From Streptomyces armeniacus (GTDB lineage: Bacteria > Actinomycetota > Actinomycetes > Streptomycetales > Streptomycetaceae), in contig NZ_CP031320.1 in assembly GCF_003355155.1 (NCBI RefSeq), positions 3,587,367-3,651,366 of the forward strand: DNA of 64,000 nucleotides. The letters run 5' to 3'. Below are positions 25,719-34,867 of this stretch, piece after piece. The notes below the pieces were generated by a model, which saw only the letters and a list, made by a program, of their open reading frames with translations, had not been told where the DNA came from and searched no databases. Position 1 is the first letter of the stretch. The number at the start of each line of letters is the position of its first letter. Position numbers and translations under genes: made by a program.

Positions 25719-25815
25719 GGCCTGCCTGAAGGATTCAGCCTCCGGCTGAGACGCCCGCCCGTCGCCCAGCCACCACCCCACATCGAATCAACCTGCGGCT
25801 GAGAGACTTGTGGGC

Positions 25816-26775
25816 ATGCAGCGCATTGTGGTTCTGGCCGGGGGTGTCGGTGGGGCTCGGTTCCTGCGGGGGCTCAAGTCCGCCGCGCCTGACGCGGAGG
25901 TCACCGTCATCGGGAACACCGGTGACGACATCCATCTCTTCGGCCTCAAGGTCTGCCCCGACCTCGACACGGTGATGTACACCCTGGGCGGCGGCATCAA
26001 CGAGGAGCAGGGCTGGGGCCGTGACGACGAGTCGTTCACCGTCAAGGAGGAGCTGGCGGCGTACGGCGTCGGGCCCGGCTGGTTCGGGCTGGGCGACCGG
26101 GACTTCGCCACCCACATCGTCCGGACCCAGATGCTCGGCGCGGGCTACCCGTTGAGCGAGGTCACCGAGGCGCTGTGCGCACGCTGGCAGCCCGGCGTAC
26201 GGCTGCTGCCGATGACCGACGACCGCGTGGAGACGCACGTCGCCGTCGATCTCGACGGAGAGCGCAGGGCGGTGCACTTCCAGGAGTACTGGGTACGGCT
26301 GCGTGCGTCCGTCGAGGCGCACGCCGTCGTGCCGGTCGGTGCCGACCAGGCCAAGCCCGCGCCCGGCGTGCTCGACGCGATCGCCGAGGCCGACGTCGTC
26401 CTCTTCCCGCCGTCCAACCCCGTGGTGAGCGTCGGCACCATCCTCGCCGTCCCCGGCATCCGGGAGGCCATCGCGGAGGCCGGGGTGCCCGTGGTCGGGC
26501 TGTCCCCGATCGTCGGGGACGGGCCGGTGCACGGCATGGCCGACAAGGTGCTCGCCGCGATCGGCGTCGAGTCGAGCGCGGCGGCCGTCGCGCAGCACTA
26601 CGGTTCCGGGCTGCTGGACGGCTGGCTCGTCGACACGGTCGACGCCGAGTCCGTACCGAAGGTGGAGGACGCGGGCATCCGGTGCCGCGCCGTGCCGCTG
26701 ATGATGAACGGCCCCGAAGCCACCGCGCTGATGGCGCGCGAGGCGCTGGCTCTGGCCGAGGAGGTCCGCGCGTGA
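25816..26775 (+). CDS. fbiA: 2-phospho-L-lactate (phosphoenolpyruvyl) transferase of F420 synthesis
   Basis: 319 residues, CofD/FbiA family. It joins the phospho-C3 unit from its guanylylated donor to Fo, making F420-0 or its dehydro form. The N-terminus [16 protein letters not shown] is the nucleotide-binding loop, and [25 protein letters not shown] is the family signature. The ATG at 25816 has GAGAGA about ten bases upstream; GTG 25810 is an alternative. Its TGA overlaps the GTG of fbiB, so the pair is translationally coupled. Confidence 0.95.
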   Translation: MQRIVVLAGGVGGARFLRGLKSAAPDAEVTVIGNTGDDIHLFGLKVCPDLDTVMYTLGGGINEEQGWGRDDESFTVKEELAAYGVGPGWFGLGDRDFATHIVRTQMLGAGYPLSEVTEALCARWQPGVRLLPMTDDRVETHVAVDLDGERRAVHFQEYWVRLRASVEAHAVVPVGADQAKPAPGVLDAIAEADVVLFPPSNPVVSVGTILAVPGIREAIAEAGVPVVGLSPIVGDGPVHGMADKVLAAIGVESSAAAVAQHYGSGLLDGWLVDTVDAESVPKVEDAGIRCRAVPLMMNGPEATALMAREALALAEEVRA

Positions 26776-28370
26776 CCGGCCCGACGGGCTCGGCCGGCCC
26801 GAGCGGCCCGACTGACCCGACCGGCCCGGCTGGTCCGACGGGTCCGACCGGTCCGACCGGTCCGACCGGCGCCGCCCCCTCCGGGGCCGCCGTGGCCGGT
26901 ACCCCGAACTCGTACCGCGTGTGGGCCCTCCCCGGCATCCCCGAAGTGCAGCCCGGCGACGACCTGGTGAAGCTCATCGCCGACGCTGCCGTGAACGACG
27001 GGCTGCCGGGGCTGGCCGACGGCGACGTGCTGATCGTGACGTCGAAGATCGTGAGCAAGGCGGAGGGCCGGATCGTACGCGCCGCCGACCGGGAGGCGTC
27101 GATCGACGCGGAGACCGTACGGGTCGTCGCACGGCGCGGCCCGGCGCGGATCGTCGAGAGCCGGCACGGCTTCGTGATGGCGGCGGCGGGCGTGGACGCG
27201 TCCAACACCCCCGCGGGCACCGTGCTGTTGCTCCCGGAGGACCCGGACGCGTCGGCCCGCCGTCTGCGCGACGGGCTGCGCGAGGCGCTCGGCACGGAGG
27301 TCGGGATCGTCGTCACGGACACCTTCGGGCGGCCGTGGCGCGAGGGACAGACGGACGTCGCCATCGGGGCCGCCGGGGTGCGGGTGCTGGAGGATCTGCG
27401 CGGCGGCGTGGACGCGTTCGGCAACCCCCTCGGCGTCACGGTGACGGCGGTCGGCGACGAACTGGCCGCCGCCGGCGAACTGGTGAAGGGCAAGGCGGAC
27501 GGGCTGCCGGTCGCGGTCGTACGGGGGCTGGCGCGTCACGTTCCGTACGGTGCCGCACGCGACCCGTACGGTGTTGCGCGCGACGGCGCGGCGAGTCGTG
27601 ATGACGCCGGTCGCGATGCGGCGGGTGGCGATGCCGCCGGTCGGGACGTGGCGGGTCGCGATGCCGCGGGTGGCGATGCGGCGTACGGCGACGTGGCCGG
27701 GCCTGAGGACACGCAGCCCGCGCGGGCGCTCGTACGGGACGCCGCGCACGACATGTTCCGGCTGGGCACCTCGGAAGCCGTACGGGAAGCGGTGACCCTG
27801 CGCCGTACGGTGCGCGAGTTCACCGCCGAGCCCGTGGATCCGGCGGCCGTACGGCGTGCCGTCGCGGCCGCTGTGACGGCGCCCGCGCCGCACCACACGA
27901 CGCCGTGGCGGTTCGTGCTGCTGGAGTCCCCGGAGTCCCGGGTGCGGCTGCTGGACGCGATGCGCGAAGCGTGGATCGCCGACCTGCGGCGCGACGGCAA
28001 GAGCGAGGAGAGCATCGCCAAGCGGGTCCGGCGCGGCGACGTGCTGCGGAACGCGCCGTACCTGGTGGTGCCCTGCCTCGTGGCGGACGGCGCGCATCCG
28101 TATCCGGACGCGCGGCGTGCCGGTGCCGAACGGGAGATGTTCGTCGTCGCGAACGGCGCGGGCATCCAGAACTTCCTGGTCGCGCTGGCCGGTGAGAGCC
28201 TCGGCTCGGCGTGGGTGTCGTCCACGATGTTCTGCCGGGACGTCGTACGGCGCGTGCTCGAACTCCCCGACGACTGGGACCCGATGGGCTCCGTCGCGGT
28301 GGGCCACGCGGCGGCTCCGCCGCGGGAGCGGCCACCGCGCGACGGGTCGGACTTCGTGACGGTCCGCTGA
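26772..28370 (+). CDS. fbiB: F420-0:gamma-glutamyl ligase fused to nitroreductase-like FMN domain
   Basis: 532 residues, longer than the ~450 usual. The CofE ligase domain is at about 50-255 ([35 protein letters not shown]), the nitroreductase/FMN domain at about 340-525 ([39 protein letters not shown]). It adds glutamates to F420-0 and reduces the dehydro intermediate. Two unusual low-complexity insertions occur: a collagen-like Gly-Pro-Thr run in the first 40 residues and a repeated GRDAAGGDA linker at about 275-310. The GTG overlaps the fbiA stop. Confidence 0.95.
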   Translation: MTGPTGSAGPSGPTDPTGPAGPTGPTGPTGPTGAAPSGAAVAGTPNSYRVWALPGIPEVQPGDDLVKLIADAAVNDGLPGLADGDVLIVTSKIVSKAEGRIVRAADREASIDAETVRVVARRGPARIVESRHGFVMAAAGVDASNTPAGTVLLLPEDPDASARRLRDGLREALGTEVGIVVTDTFGRPWREGQTDVAIGAAGVRVLEDLRGGVDAFGNPLGVTVTAVGDELAAAGELVKGKADGLPVAVVRGLARHVPYGAARDPYGVARDGAASRDDAGRDAAGGDAAGRDVAGRDAAGGDAAYGDVAGPEDTQPARALVRDAAHDMFRLGTSEAVREAVTLRRTVREFTAEPVDPAAVRRAVAAAVTAPAPHHTTPWRFVLLESPESRVRLLDAMREAWIADLRRDGKSEESIAKRVRRGDVLRNAPYLVVPCLVADGAHPYPDARRAGAEREMFVVANGAGIQNFLVALAGESLGSAWVSSTMFCRDVVRRVLELPDDWDPMGSVAVGHAAAPPRERPPRDGSDFVTVR

Positions 28371-28386
28371 CGCGGCCCGCCATCCC

Positions 28387-28506
28387 AGCCCGTCCGGCGT
28401 TTGAGGACGGCCCGAAGCGGCCACCAGCCCGCACGCGGCCCCGACCGCACGAGGCCACCCACACCTGCATCGTGGCCGAGGGCCGTCCTCAAACGCCGGA
28501 CGGGCT
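28387..28506. repeat. Streptomyces-type long palindromic repeat, copy 1
   Basis: A 26-bp arm (28387-28412, AGCCCGTCCGGCGTTTGAGG then ACGGCC) is perfectly inverted at 28481-28506 around a 68-base loop. A second copy lies at 38554-38682. This core sequence is a familiar dispersed intergenic repeat of Streptomyces genomes. Here it separates the convergent fbiB and glycosylase genes and may terminate both. Confidence 0.85.
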
Positions 28507-28523
28507 GAAACGGGCGCTTCGGG

Positions 28524-29591
28524 TCAGAGGCGGGCGATGTCGCCGATCGGGAAGCGGGGCGCGCGGCGTGGTGGGGTGCGGCCCGTGGTCAGGATCAGGC
28601 GGGCCGCACGGTGCCGCTGCCCCTCCGCCTCGTACGGCGCCAGCAGTTCCAGCATCCCGGCGTCGTCCGTGTTTCGGCGCCCGGTCAGCGCGTACCCGAT
28701 GATGCCCGGCAGATGCAGGTCGCCGATGGTCACCGCGTCCGCGGCACCGTTGCTGCGCTGCAGCGTCTCGGCGGCCGTCCACGGGCCGATGCCGGGGATG
28801 GCGCACAGCCGGGTGATGGCCGCCGGCAGGTCCATCGCGGCGGCCTCTTCCATCCGCCGGGCGCGGCGCGCGGCGCGGATGACGGTGGACGAGCGCTTGC
28901 TGTCCACGCCCGCCCGGTGCCACTCCCACGAGGGGATCAGGCACCAGGTGCGCGGATCCGGCGGTACGTACATGCCGTCGGCCGGTCCGGGTGCCGGTTC
29001 GCCGTGCCGGCGCAGGAGCAACTGCCAGCCGCGGTACGCCTCCTGGGTGGTGACCTTCTGCTCCAGGACAGCCGGGACGAGAGCCTCCATCACCAGCCCC
29101 GTACGGACGAGCCGCAGCCCCGGGTGCCGCCGGTGCGCCTCCCGGGTCAGGTCGTGGTGCGGTACGAACGCGCCGGGGTCGTCGTCCGCGCCGAGCAGCG
29201 CGGGCAGCCGGTCGAGTGCCCAGTCGGCGCCGGGGCCCCATGCGTCGGCGCCGACGCGGCCCGTGCCGTACGGCGCGATGCGCAGCGTCACGGGCCCGGC
29301 CGGCGTACGGCTCGCCCGCCACAGCGCGCCGTCCCGCACCTGGAACGCGGGGTCGTACGGGCCGCGCCGCAGCACGCGCAGGCTCTGCCCGAGGTCGTAC
29401 GGCCCGTGCGGCTCCCAACTGCGCCGCGCGTCGGGCGTGTCGGGGTCCGCACGGGACGCACCCGCCGTACGGGACGCACCCGCCGTACGCGGTCCCGGCA
29501 CCCCCGTGCCCTCCGCGCCGCCCGTACGGGCAGTGCTGCCCTCCGCGCCGCCGCCCGGCCAGCCCCTCGGTGCGCCTCGGCCCCGTGTCAC
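28524..29591 (-). CDS. AlkA-type DNA-3-methyladenine glycosylase family protein
   Basis: 355 residues. The C-terminal HhH-GPD fold contains VLEQKVTTQEAYRGWQLL and LCAIPGIGPWTAAETL (helix-hairpin-helix with Gly-rich turn), then AVTIGDLHLPGIIGYALTG carrying the catalytic Asp, so it should remove alkylated purines in base excision repair. The first ~55 residues are low complexity and the start is uncertain; GTG 29591 is the longest, and the conserved domain begins near WEPHGPYDL. It lies 16 bases after the NDP-sugar synthase gene. Confidence 0.88.
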   Translation of the reverse strand: MTRGRGAPRGWPGGGAEGSTARTGGAEGTGVPGPRTAGASRTAGASRADPDTPDARRSWEPHGPYDLGQSLRVLRRGPYDPAFQVRDGALWRASRTPAGPVTLRIAPYGTGRVGADAWGPGADWALDRLPALLGADDDPGAFVPHHDLTREAHRRHPGLRLVRTGLVMEALVPAVLEQKVTTQEAYRGWQLLLRRHGEPAPGPADGMYVPPDPRTWCLIPSWEWHRAGVDSKRSSTVIRAARRARRMEEAAAMDLPAAITRLCAIPGIGPWTAAETLQRSNGAADAVTIGDLHLPGIIGYALTGRRNTDDAGMLELLAPYEAEGQRHRAARLILTTGRTPPRRAPRFPIGDIARL

Positions 29592-29607
29592 GCCACCACC
29601 CGCCGCC

Positions 29608-30711
29608 TCACTGGTCCGAGGAGAACCGGACGGACCCGGCCGCGAGTTCCGTGCCGCACCAGACGCGGATGCCCGCGCGCAGCTCGTTGTCCGCGCCGAC
29701 CACCGCGCCGTCTCCGACGACCGCGCCGTCCAGTACCGCGCGGGCGCCGACGCGGGCGCCCGCGCCCACCATCGACTCCCTTATCCGCGCGCCCGGTTCG
29801 ACGACGGCGCCGTCCAGCAGCGTGCTGCCCTCGACGCGCGCCCCGTGGCCCACGACGGCGCCCGCGCCGACCGCCGTACCGCCGGTCAGCTTCGCGTCGA
29901 CCGCGACGTCGGCGCCGTCCAGCACCAGGCACTCGCCGCGCCGTCCCGGCACGGCGGGTGACGGCGCGCGGCCGAGCACGAGGTCCGACGAGCCGCGTAC
30001 GAACGCCGCCGGGGTGCCGAGGTCGAGCCAGTACGTGGAGTCGACCATGCCGTGCAGATGCGCGCCGTCGGCGAGCAGCCCGGGGAACGTCTCGCGCTCC
30101 ACCGACACCGGACGGCCCTGCGGGATGGTGTCGATGACGGAACGGTTGAAGACGTACGCGCCCGCGTTGATCTGGTCGGTGACGATCTCCTCCGGCGTCT
30201 GCGGCTTCTCCAGGAAGGCGGTGACGCGGCCGTACGCGTCGGTGGGCACCAGCCCGTACGCGCGCGGGTCGGTGACCTGGGTCAGGTGCAGCGAGACGTC
30301 GGCGCCGGACTCGGTGTGGGTGGAGACCAGCGCGCGGATGTCGAGGCCGGTGAGGATGTCGCCGTTGAAGACGAGGACGGGGTCGCCGGGGGCGGACGAC
30401 AGCCGGGAGGCGACGTTCCGTATCGCGCCGCCGGTGCCCAGCGGCTCCTCCTCGGTGACGTACTCCAGGTGCAGGCCGAGCGCGGCGCCGTCACCGAAGT
30501 ACGGCTCGAAGACCTCCGCCAGGTACGAGGTCGCCATCACCACGTGCTCGACACCGGCGGCGCGGGCGCGGGCCAGCTGGTGGGTGAGGAAGGGGACGCC
30601 GGCGGCGGGCACCATCGGCTTGGGGGTGTTCACGGTCAGCGGCCGCAGCCGGCTGCCCCGGCCCCCGACCAGCAGGATCGCCTCTGTGCCGGCTGACGCT
30701 CTGACCTGCAT
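29608..30711 (-). CDS. NDP-sugar synthase, mannose-1-phosphate guanylyltransferase type
   Basis: 367 residues. The nucleotidyltransferase domain (1-230) opens with ILLVGGRGSRLRPLT, the NTP-binding signature, followed by NTPKPMVPAAG, LVFNGDILTG (metal Asp) and FLEKP; a left-handed beta-helix of hexapeptide repeats (GAGAVVGHGARVEG style) fills 255-350. It activates mannose or glucose 1-phosphate to the NDP-sugar. The ATG at 30711 follows GGGGGA at four bases. With manA and manB it would complete a GDP-mannose route; GDP versus another NDP cannot be settled from sequence. Confidence 0.9.
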   Translation of the reverse strand: MQVRASAGTEAILLVGGRGSRLRPLTVNTPKPMVPAAGVPFLTHQLARARAAGVEHVVMATSYLAEVFEPYFGDGAALGLHLEYVTEEEPLGTGGAIRNVASRLSSAPGDPVLVFNGDILTGLDIRALVSTHTESGADVSLHLTQVTDPRAYGLVPTDAYGRVTAFLEKPQTPEEIVTDQINAGAYVFNRSVIDTIPQGRPVSVERETFPGLLADGAHLHGMVDSTYWLDLGTPAAFVRGSSDLVLGRAPSPAVPGRRGECLVLDGADVAVDAKLTGGTAVGAGAVVGHGARVEGSTLLDGAVVEPGARIRESMVGAGARVGARAVLDGAVVGDGAVVGADNELRAGIRVWCGTELAAGSVRFSSDQ

Positions 30712-30782
30712 AGATCCCCCTGGACGGGCGGGTGGCACGGGAGCGGCACCCGGGGTGGCCGATGGACTTCCGGGTGATTCTC

Positions 30783-30834
30783 CCCCACAGACGCCCCTGC
30801 CGTACCCGTGGGTACGGCAGGGGCGTCTGTGGGG
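30783..30834 (-). terminator. long perfect hairpin terminator
   Basis: Arms of 25 bases (30783-30807 and 30810-30834; CCCCACAGACGCCCCTGCCG then TACCC on the left) are exactly complementary. It lies 26 bases after the stop of the minus-strand amidase gene and 72 bases before the NDP-sugar synthase start, insulating the two. Confidence 0.85.
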
Positions 30835-30860
30835 ACCGGGGCGAGCCGGGCGGGATTCCC

Positions 30861-32297
30861 TCAGCGGCCCTGGAGGCGGCCCGCCGTGGCGCGGATCGTG
30901 TCGAGGCGCTCGTAGAGGCGGGCGCCGGGGCACTCGGTGTTGAATCCGTCACGGTGCCCGGAGATGGTGTTCATCCGCACGCGCTTGCCCTTCGCGTACT
31001 TGCCGCCTCCGGACGTCATGGTGGTCTTGCCGCGCGCGTTGACGCCGTACAGACCGAGCTTCCAGGCGGTCAGCTTGGCGACGCCGTCGAGCGCCTTCTT
31101 GGACGGCTTGGACTTGCCGAACGAGCCGAGGACGGCGACGCCCATGGTGTTCGTGTTGAAGCCGTACGTGTGGGCGCCCTGCACCGGTTCGGTGACACCG
31201 CCGGCGCGGCCCTCGTAGATCTTGCCGCACTTGTCGACGAGGAAGTTGTAGCCGATGTCGCGCCAGCCGCTGCTCTTGACGTGGTAGCGGTAGATGCTGC
31301 GGATGATCGAAGGGGCCTGTGAGCAGCGGTAGTCGTTGCCCATCGCGGTGTGGTGGACGAACGCGGCGCGGACGGTCTTGCCGTACGCGTAGCCCGACTC
31401 GCGGAGCCGCTCGTTCGCGCCCCAGCCGCTGCGGGTGACGATGCCGGGCCGGGGGCCGACGTGCTTGCCGCCCTCCGCGAACTCGATGCCCAGGCCGCGC
31501 GCCGCGGCCTCGGCGTCCGTCTCGGTGCGGGTGAGCGGCGGGATCACGGCGCCGCCCGTCTCGCCGCCGGGTTCGGCGGCGCCCGAGGCGGCCTTCGTGT
31601 CGCCCGGGTCGACGAGTTCCAGGCGGAGGCCCTCGGGCAGCGCGCCGGGGGCGGCTCCGGCCTCGGCTCCGGTCGCGGCTCCGGCGTGCGCGGCGCCCTC
31701 GGCCGCGCTGTCCGTACGCGCCGTGCCATCCGTACGGGCCGCGTCCGCCGCCCGTTCCACGCGGACCTGGACGCCGTCGGAGGGGCCGACCCACAGCGGC
31801 GCGGTGGCGCCGCGCGCGGCGCCGCCCGTCTGCTCCTCCCGCCCGTGGTCGGGTGCGTCGCCGCTGTGCGTGTCCAACTCGCGCCAGGGGGACCAGCGGT
31901 CCGTACCGGCCGTACGGGTGCGCACCTGCACCCGGCCGGTCAGTTCGGCGTCGGCGTCCTCCCAGACGACGCCGAGCAGCGAGAACGGCTTGACGGTGCG
32001 CGGTGCGAGCCCCAGCGCGCCGTCGGCTCCGGTACGCGGGCCGCGGTCGGAGGGGGTGAGCGAGGTGAGCGGGAGCGACTGGGTGCTGCCCGCGCCGGGC
32101 ATGCGGGGCGCCCGGTCGGGCGCCCCGGGGGCGCCGGCGGTCCCGAGGGCGGCGGTGCCCGTCGTGGCGGTGCCCGTCGTGGCGTGGGCGGAGGTGGCGG
32201 CAGCGGCGGGCAGGCCCGTGGTCAGCAGCAGGGCGGCGGATGTCAGAGCGCCGAGCGAGGAAGCAGATAGTACGCGCATAACACTGATCGTGGACAT
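30861..32297 (-). CDS. secreted N-acetylmuramoyl-L-alanine amidase / peptidoglycan recognition protein
   Basis: 478 residues. An N-terminal signal peptide ends near PAAAATS; a variable, Ala/Thr/Gly-rich region follows with a DRWSPWREL motif, then a PGRP/amidase_2 domain at about 290-470. Zinc-type residues are visible in FVHHTAMGN and in ISGHRDGFNTECPG (His and Cys). It probably cleaves or binds wall peptides outside the cell. The start is unsure: ATG 32297, or ATG 32279 (MRVLSASSLGAL), which gives a tighter signal peptide; neither has a clear ribosome site. Confidence 0.88.
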   Translation of the reverse strand: MSTISVMRVLSASSLGALTSAALLLTTGLPAAAATSAHATTGTATTGTAALGTAGAPGAPDRAPRMPGAGSTQSLPLTSLTPSDRGPRTGADGALGLAPRTVKPFSLLGVVWEDADAELTGRVQVRTRTAGTDRWSPWRELDTHSGDAPDHGREEQTGGAARGATAPLWVGPSDGVQVRVERAADAARTDGTARTDSAAEGAAHAGAATGAEAGAAPGALPEGLRLELVDPGDTKAASGAAEPGGETGGAVIPPLTRTETDAEAAARGLGIEFAEGGKHVGPRPGIVTRSGWGANERLRESGYAYGKTVRAAFVHHTAMGNDYRCSQAPSIIRSIYRYHVKSSGWRDIGYNFLVDKCGKIYEGRAGGVTEPVQGAHTYGFNTNTMGVAVLGSFGKSKPSKKALDGVAKLTAWKLGLYGVNARGKTTMTSGGGKYAKGKRVRMNTISGHRDGFNTECPGARLYERLDTIRATAGRLQGR

Positions 32298-32409
32298 ACG
32301 CGTTTATATCTGTCCATTCGGGATCTGACGCCCAGTCGGCCCGGCGTACCGCCACCGGCCCCGCACCGCACCGCCGCTGACGCGCCGTCGGCCGCGTACG
32401 CTGGCCCCA

Positions 32410-33201
32410 ATGAACGCCACCGACCGCACCCCCGCCGACCTGCTGGGTTCCGCCCTGGCCCGGGATCCGGCGCGCCCGCTGGTGACCTTCTACGACGACG
32501 CCACCGGCGAACGCGTCGAACTCTCCGTCGCCACGTTCGCCAATTGGGTGGCCAAGACGGCCAATCTGCTGCAGGACGAGCTCGGCGCCGAGCCGGGCGA
32601 CCGGCTCGCGCTGCTGCTGCCCGCGCACTGGCAGACCGCCGTATGGCTGCTCGCGTGCTCGGCCACCGGTGTGGTCGCCGACGTGGCCGGCGACCCCGCG
32701 GGCGCGGACCTGGCCGTCGCGGGGCCGGACACGCTGGACGCCGCGCGCGCCTGCGGCGGCGAGCGTGTCGCGCTCAGCCTGCGCCCGCTCGGGGCGCGGT
32801 TCCCGCAGCCGCCGGAGGGGTTCACCGACTACGCGGTGGAGGTGCCGGGCCAGGGTGACCGCTTCGCGCCGTACGTCCCGGTCGATCCGGACGCGGCGGC
32901 GCTGGCGCTGCCGGGCGACGCGCGGGGCGGCGGCTCGCCGTCACAGGCCGGGGAGCTGAGCGGCGCGCAGGTGGTCGAACGCGCCCGCGCGGACGCGGGC
33001 GTACGCGGCCTCGCGCCCGGCTCGCGGCTGCTGTCGACGCTCGGGTACGACAGCTGGGACGGGCTCTCCGCCGGGCTGTACGCACCGCTGGCCGCCGGGG
33101 CCTCCGTCGTCCTGTGCCGCAACACGGCCGGGCTCGACCCGGCCGAACTGGCCAAGCGCGCGGAGAGTGAGCAGGTCACGCACACCGCTGAGGGACGCTG
33201 A
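32410..33201 (+). CDS. TIGR03089 family protein (actinobacterial, AMP-ligase-related)
   Basis: 263 residues. It resembles the N-terminal part of acyl-CoA synthetase/AMP-ligases (TFYDDATGERVELSVATFANWVAKTANLLQDELG, GDRLALLLPAHWQTAVWLLA) but is far too short and lacks the adenylation core motifs, matching the actinobacterial family TIGR03089 of unknown function. The ATG at 32410 has no ribosome site but lies seven bases after TACGCT, a leaderless arrangement. It diverges from the amidase gene. Confidence 0.88.
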   Translation: MNATDRTPADLLGSALARDPARPLVTFYDDATGERVELSVATFANWVAKTANLLQDELGAEPGDRLALLLPAHWQTAVWLLACSATGVVADVAGDPAGADLAVAGPDTLDAARACGGERVALSLRPLGARFPQPPEGFTDYAVEVPGQGDRFAPYVPVDPDAAALALPGDARGGGSPSQAGELSGAQVVERARADAGVRGLAPGSRLLSTLGYDSWDGLSAGLYAPLAAGASVVLCRNTAGLDPAELAKRAESEQVTHTAEGR

Positions 33202-33553
33202 CGCCCGTACGGGCGCCGGGACCGGCATCCGTACGGACAGCGGACCGAGCCCGTACCGGCGCCCGTACCGGCAGCCGGACAACGCCCGTACCGACAGCGG
33301 ACTGACGGCAGGTCAGCCGGTCCGGACACGCGCCCGGCGTACGCGCGCGGGCAGGGGCGTGTGCGGATCCCGTGGCGACGGCGTGGACGCCGTCGGGGGG
33401 ATCGCGTTCCGACTCGCGAGCCCCTCCGTACAACCAATCCAACGTTTTGACCGTCTGTCCCTTTAACCGGCGTCCGTACGCGTGTACCCACGCGGTCGCG
33501 GCGGCGGCGCGAGCGACCCCGGACCGACGACATCGCGAGGGATGGACGCACAC
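33202..33553. other. intergenic region with GTAC-rich short repeats
   Basis: From 33207 to about 33300 there are repeated CCGTACGG- and CCCGTACCG-centred units spaced 15-20 bases. The remainder holds an AT-richer patch (about 33430-33465, ACCAATCCAACGTTTTGACC) that may carry the promoter of the downstream LCP gene, though no paired -10 is evident. No gene seen. Confidence 0.45.
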
Positions 33554-34747
33554 GTGACCGACACCGGCACGACGACCGCCGACGAGGCGCCCGCGCCCGC
33601 GCCGGCACCACCGCCGGCGCCCCGTCGGCGCCGGTGGCTGCGCTGGGTCGCGCTCGGCACGTCGGTGCTCGTGCTCGCCGCGACCGGAGTCGGCTGGGCG
33701 CTGTACCAGAAGCTGAACGGCAACATCCGTACCGACCGGGACACCGCCGAGGAGCTGGCCCGGCACGAGAACGAGCGCCCGGCGGCCGCGGGCGGCGAGG
33801 TGCAGAACATCCTGCTGCTCGGCTCGGACAGCAGGGACGGCGCCAACGCGGAGTACGGCCGAGGGGGCACCGAGCGCGCCGACACCACGATCCTGCTGCA
33901 CCTGCCCGCCGACCGCTCGGACGCGACGGCCGTCTCGCTGCCGCGCGACCTGATGGTGGACATACCGGGCTGCAGCAGGCCGGACGGTGGCACGACCCGG
34001 CCGCAGTTCGCGCAGTTCAACTGGGCGTTCGAGTACGGCGGTGCCGCCTGCACGATCCGTACGGTGGAGCGGCTCACCGGCATCCGCGTGGACCACCACC
34101 TCATCGTCGACTTCAGCGGCTTCAAGGAGCTGGTGGACGCGCTCGGCGGGGTCGAGGTCTGCCTCCGCGAGGAAGTGCACGACCAGGACGCCCATCTCGA
34201 CCTGGACGCGGGCCGGCAGACCCTGTACGGGGCGGACGCGCTCGGTTTCGTCCGCGCGCGCAAGAGCTTCGACGGCAGCGACACGCAACGAATAGAACGC
34301 CAGCAGCAATTCCTCGGCTCGCTCGTGAAGAAGACCCGGAGCAACGGCGTACTGCTCAATCCGGCGAAGCTCTATCCCGTCCTGAACGCGGCGACTTCGG
34401 CGCTCACCGCCGACACCGGCCTGGACTCGCTGCGGGAGCTGTACGACCTGGTGCGCAGCCTGCGGGAGATACCCGAGGAGCAGGTGCGCTTCCTGACGGT
34501 GCCGCGCCGCCCGTACGCACAGGACGGCAATCGCGACGAACTCGTACAGCCCGCCGCGGACCGGCTGTTCACCCTCCTAAGGGACGATCTGCCGGTTCCG
34601 GTGGACGACGAGCCGGACGCCGACGGGAGCGCCGGCGAGGGTGCCGATGACACGAGCCCTTCACCCGGACCCACGCCAACTTACCGCGGCACCACAGCCG
34701 CTCGCGATGTCTGCACACAGGAGGGCGCAGGGAATGGGGCGAATTGA
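33554..34747 (+). CDS. LytR-CpsA-Psr (LCP) family glycopolymer transferase, copy 1
   Basis: 397 residues: short cytoplasmic Ala/Pro-rich tail, one membrane anchor at about 30-50, and an extracellular LCP domain at about 85-290. Signature segments are ILLLGSDSRDG, AVSLPRDLMVDIP, LVDALGGVEVC and GFVRARKSFDGSD followed by RIERQQQFL; the conserved Arg/Asp residues bind the pyrophosphate of the polyprenyl donor. LCP enzymes attach secondary polymers to peptidoglycan. There is no C-terminal LytR_C domain. GTG 33554 has GAGGG about 12 bases upstream; ATG 33542 is an alternative. Confidence 0.92.
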   Translation: MTDTGTTTADEAPAPAPAPPPAPRRRRWLRWVALGTSVLVLAATGVGWALYQKLNGNIRTDRDTAEELARHENERPAAAGGEVQNILLLGSDSRDGANAEYGRGGTERADTTILLHLPADRSDATAVSLPRDLMVDIPGCSRPDGGTTRPQFAQFNWAFEYGGAACTIRTVERLTGIRVDHHLIVDFSGFKELVDALGGVEVCLREEVHDQDAHLDLDAGRQTLYGADALGFVRARKSFDGSDTQRIERQQQFLGSLVKKTRSNGVLLNPAKLYPVLNAATSALTADTGLDSLRELYDLVRSLREIPEEQVRFLTVPRRPYAQDGNRDELVQPAADRLFTLLRDDLPVPVDDEPDADGSAGEGADDTSPSPGPTPTYRGTTAARDVCTQEGAGNGAN

Positions 34748-34867
34748 CCGCTTCTGATCCAGTGGAATTTGTCACCGGCGTCGCTCCCCCAGGAACGTGC
34801 CGGATAGTGTGAGCGATCCGGTCTGCCCCCCGGGGCGACAGCGGCATAATGGAGGAATTTCGCAATC

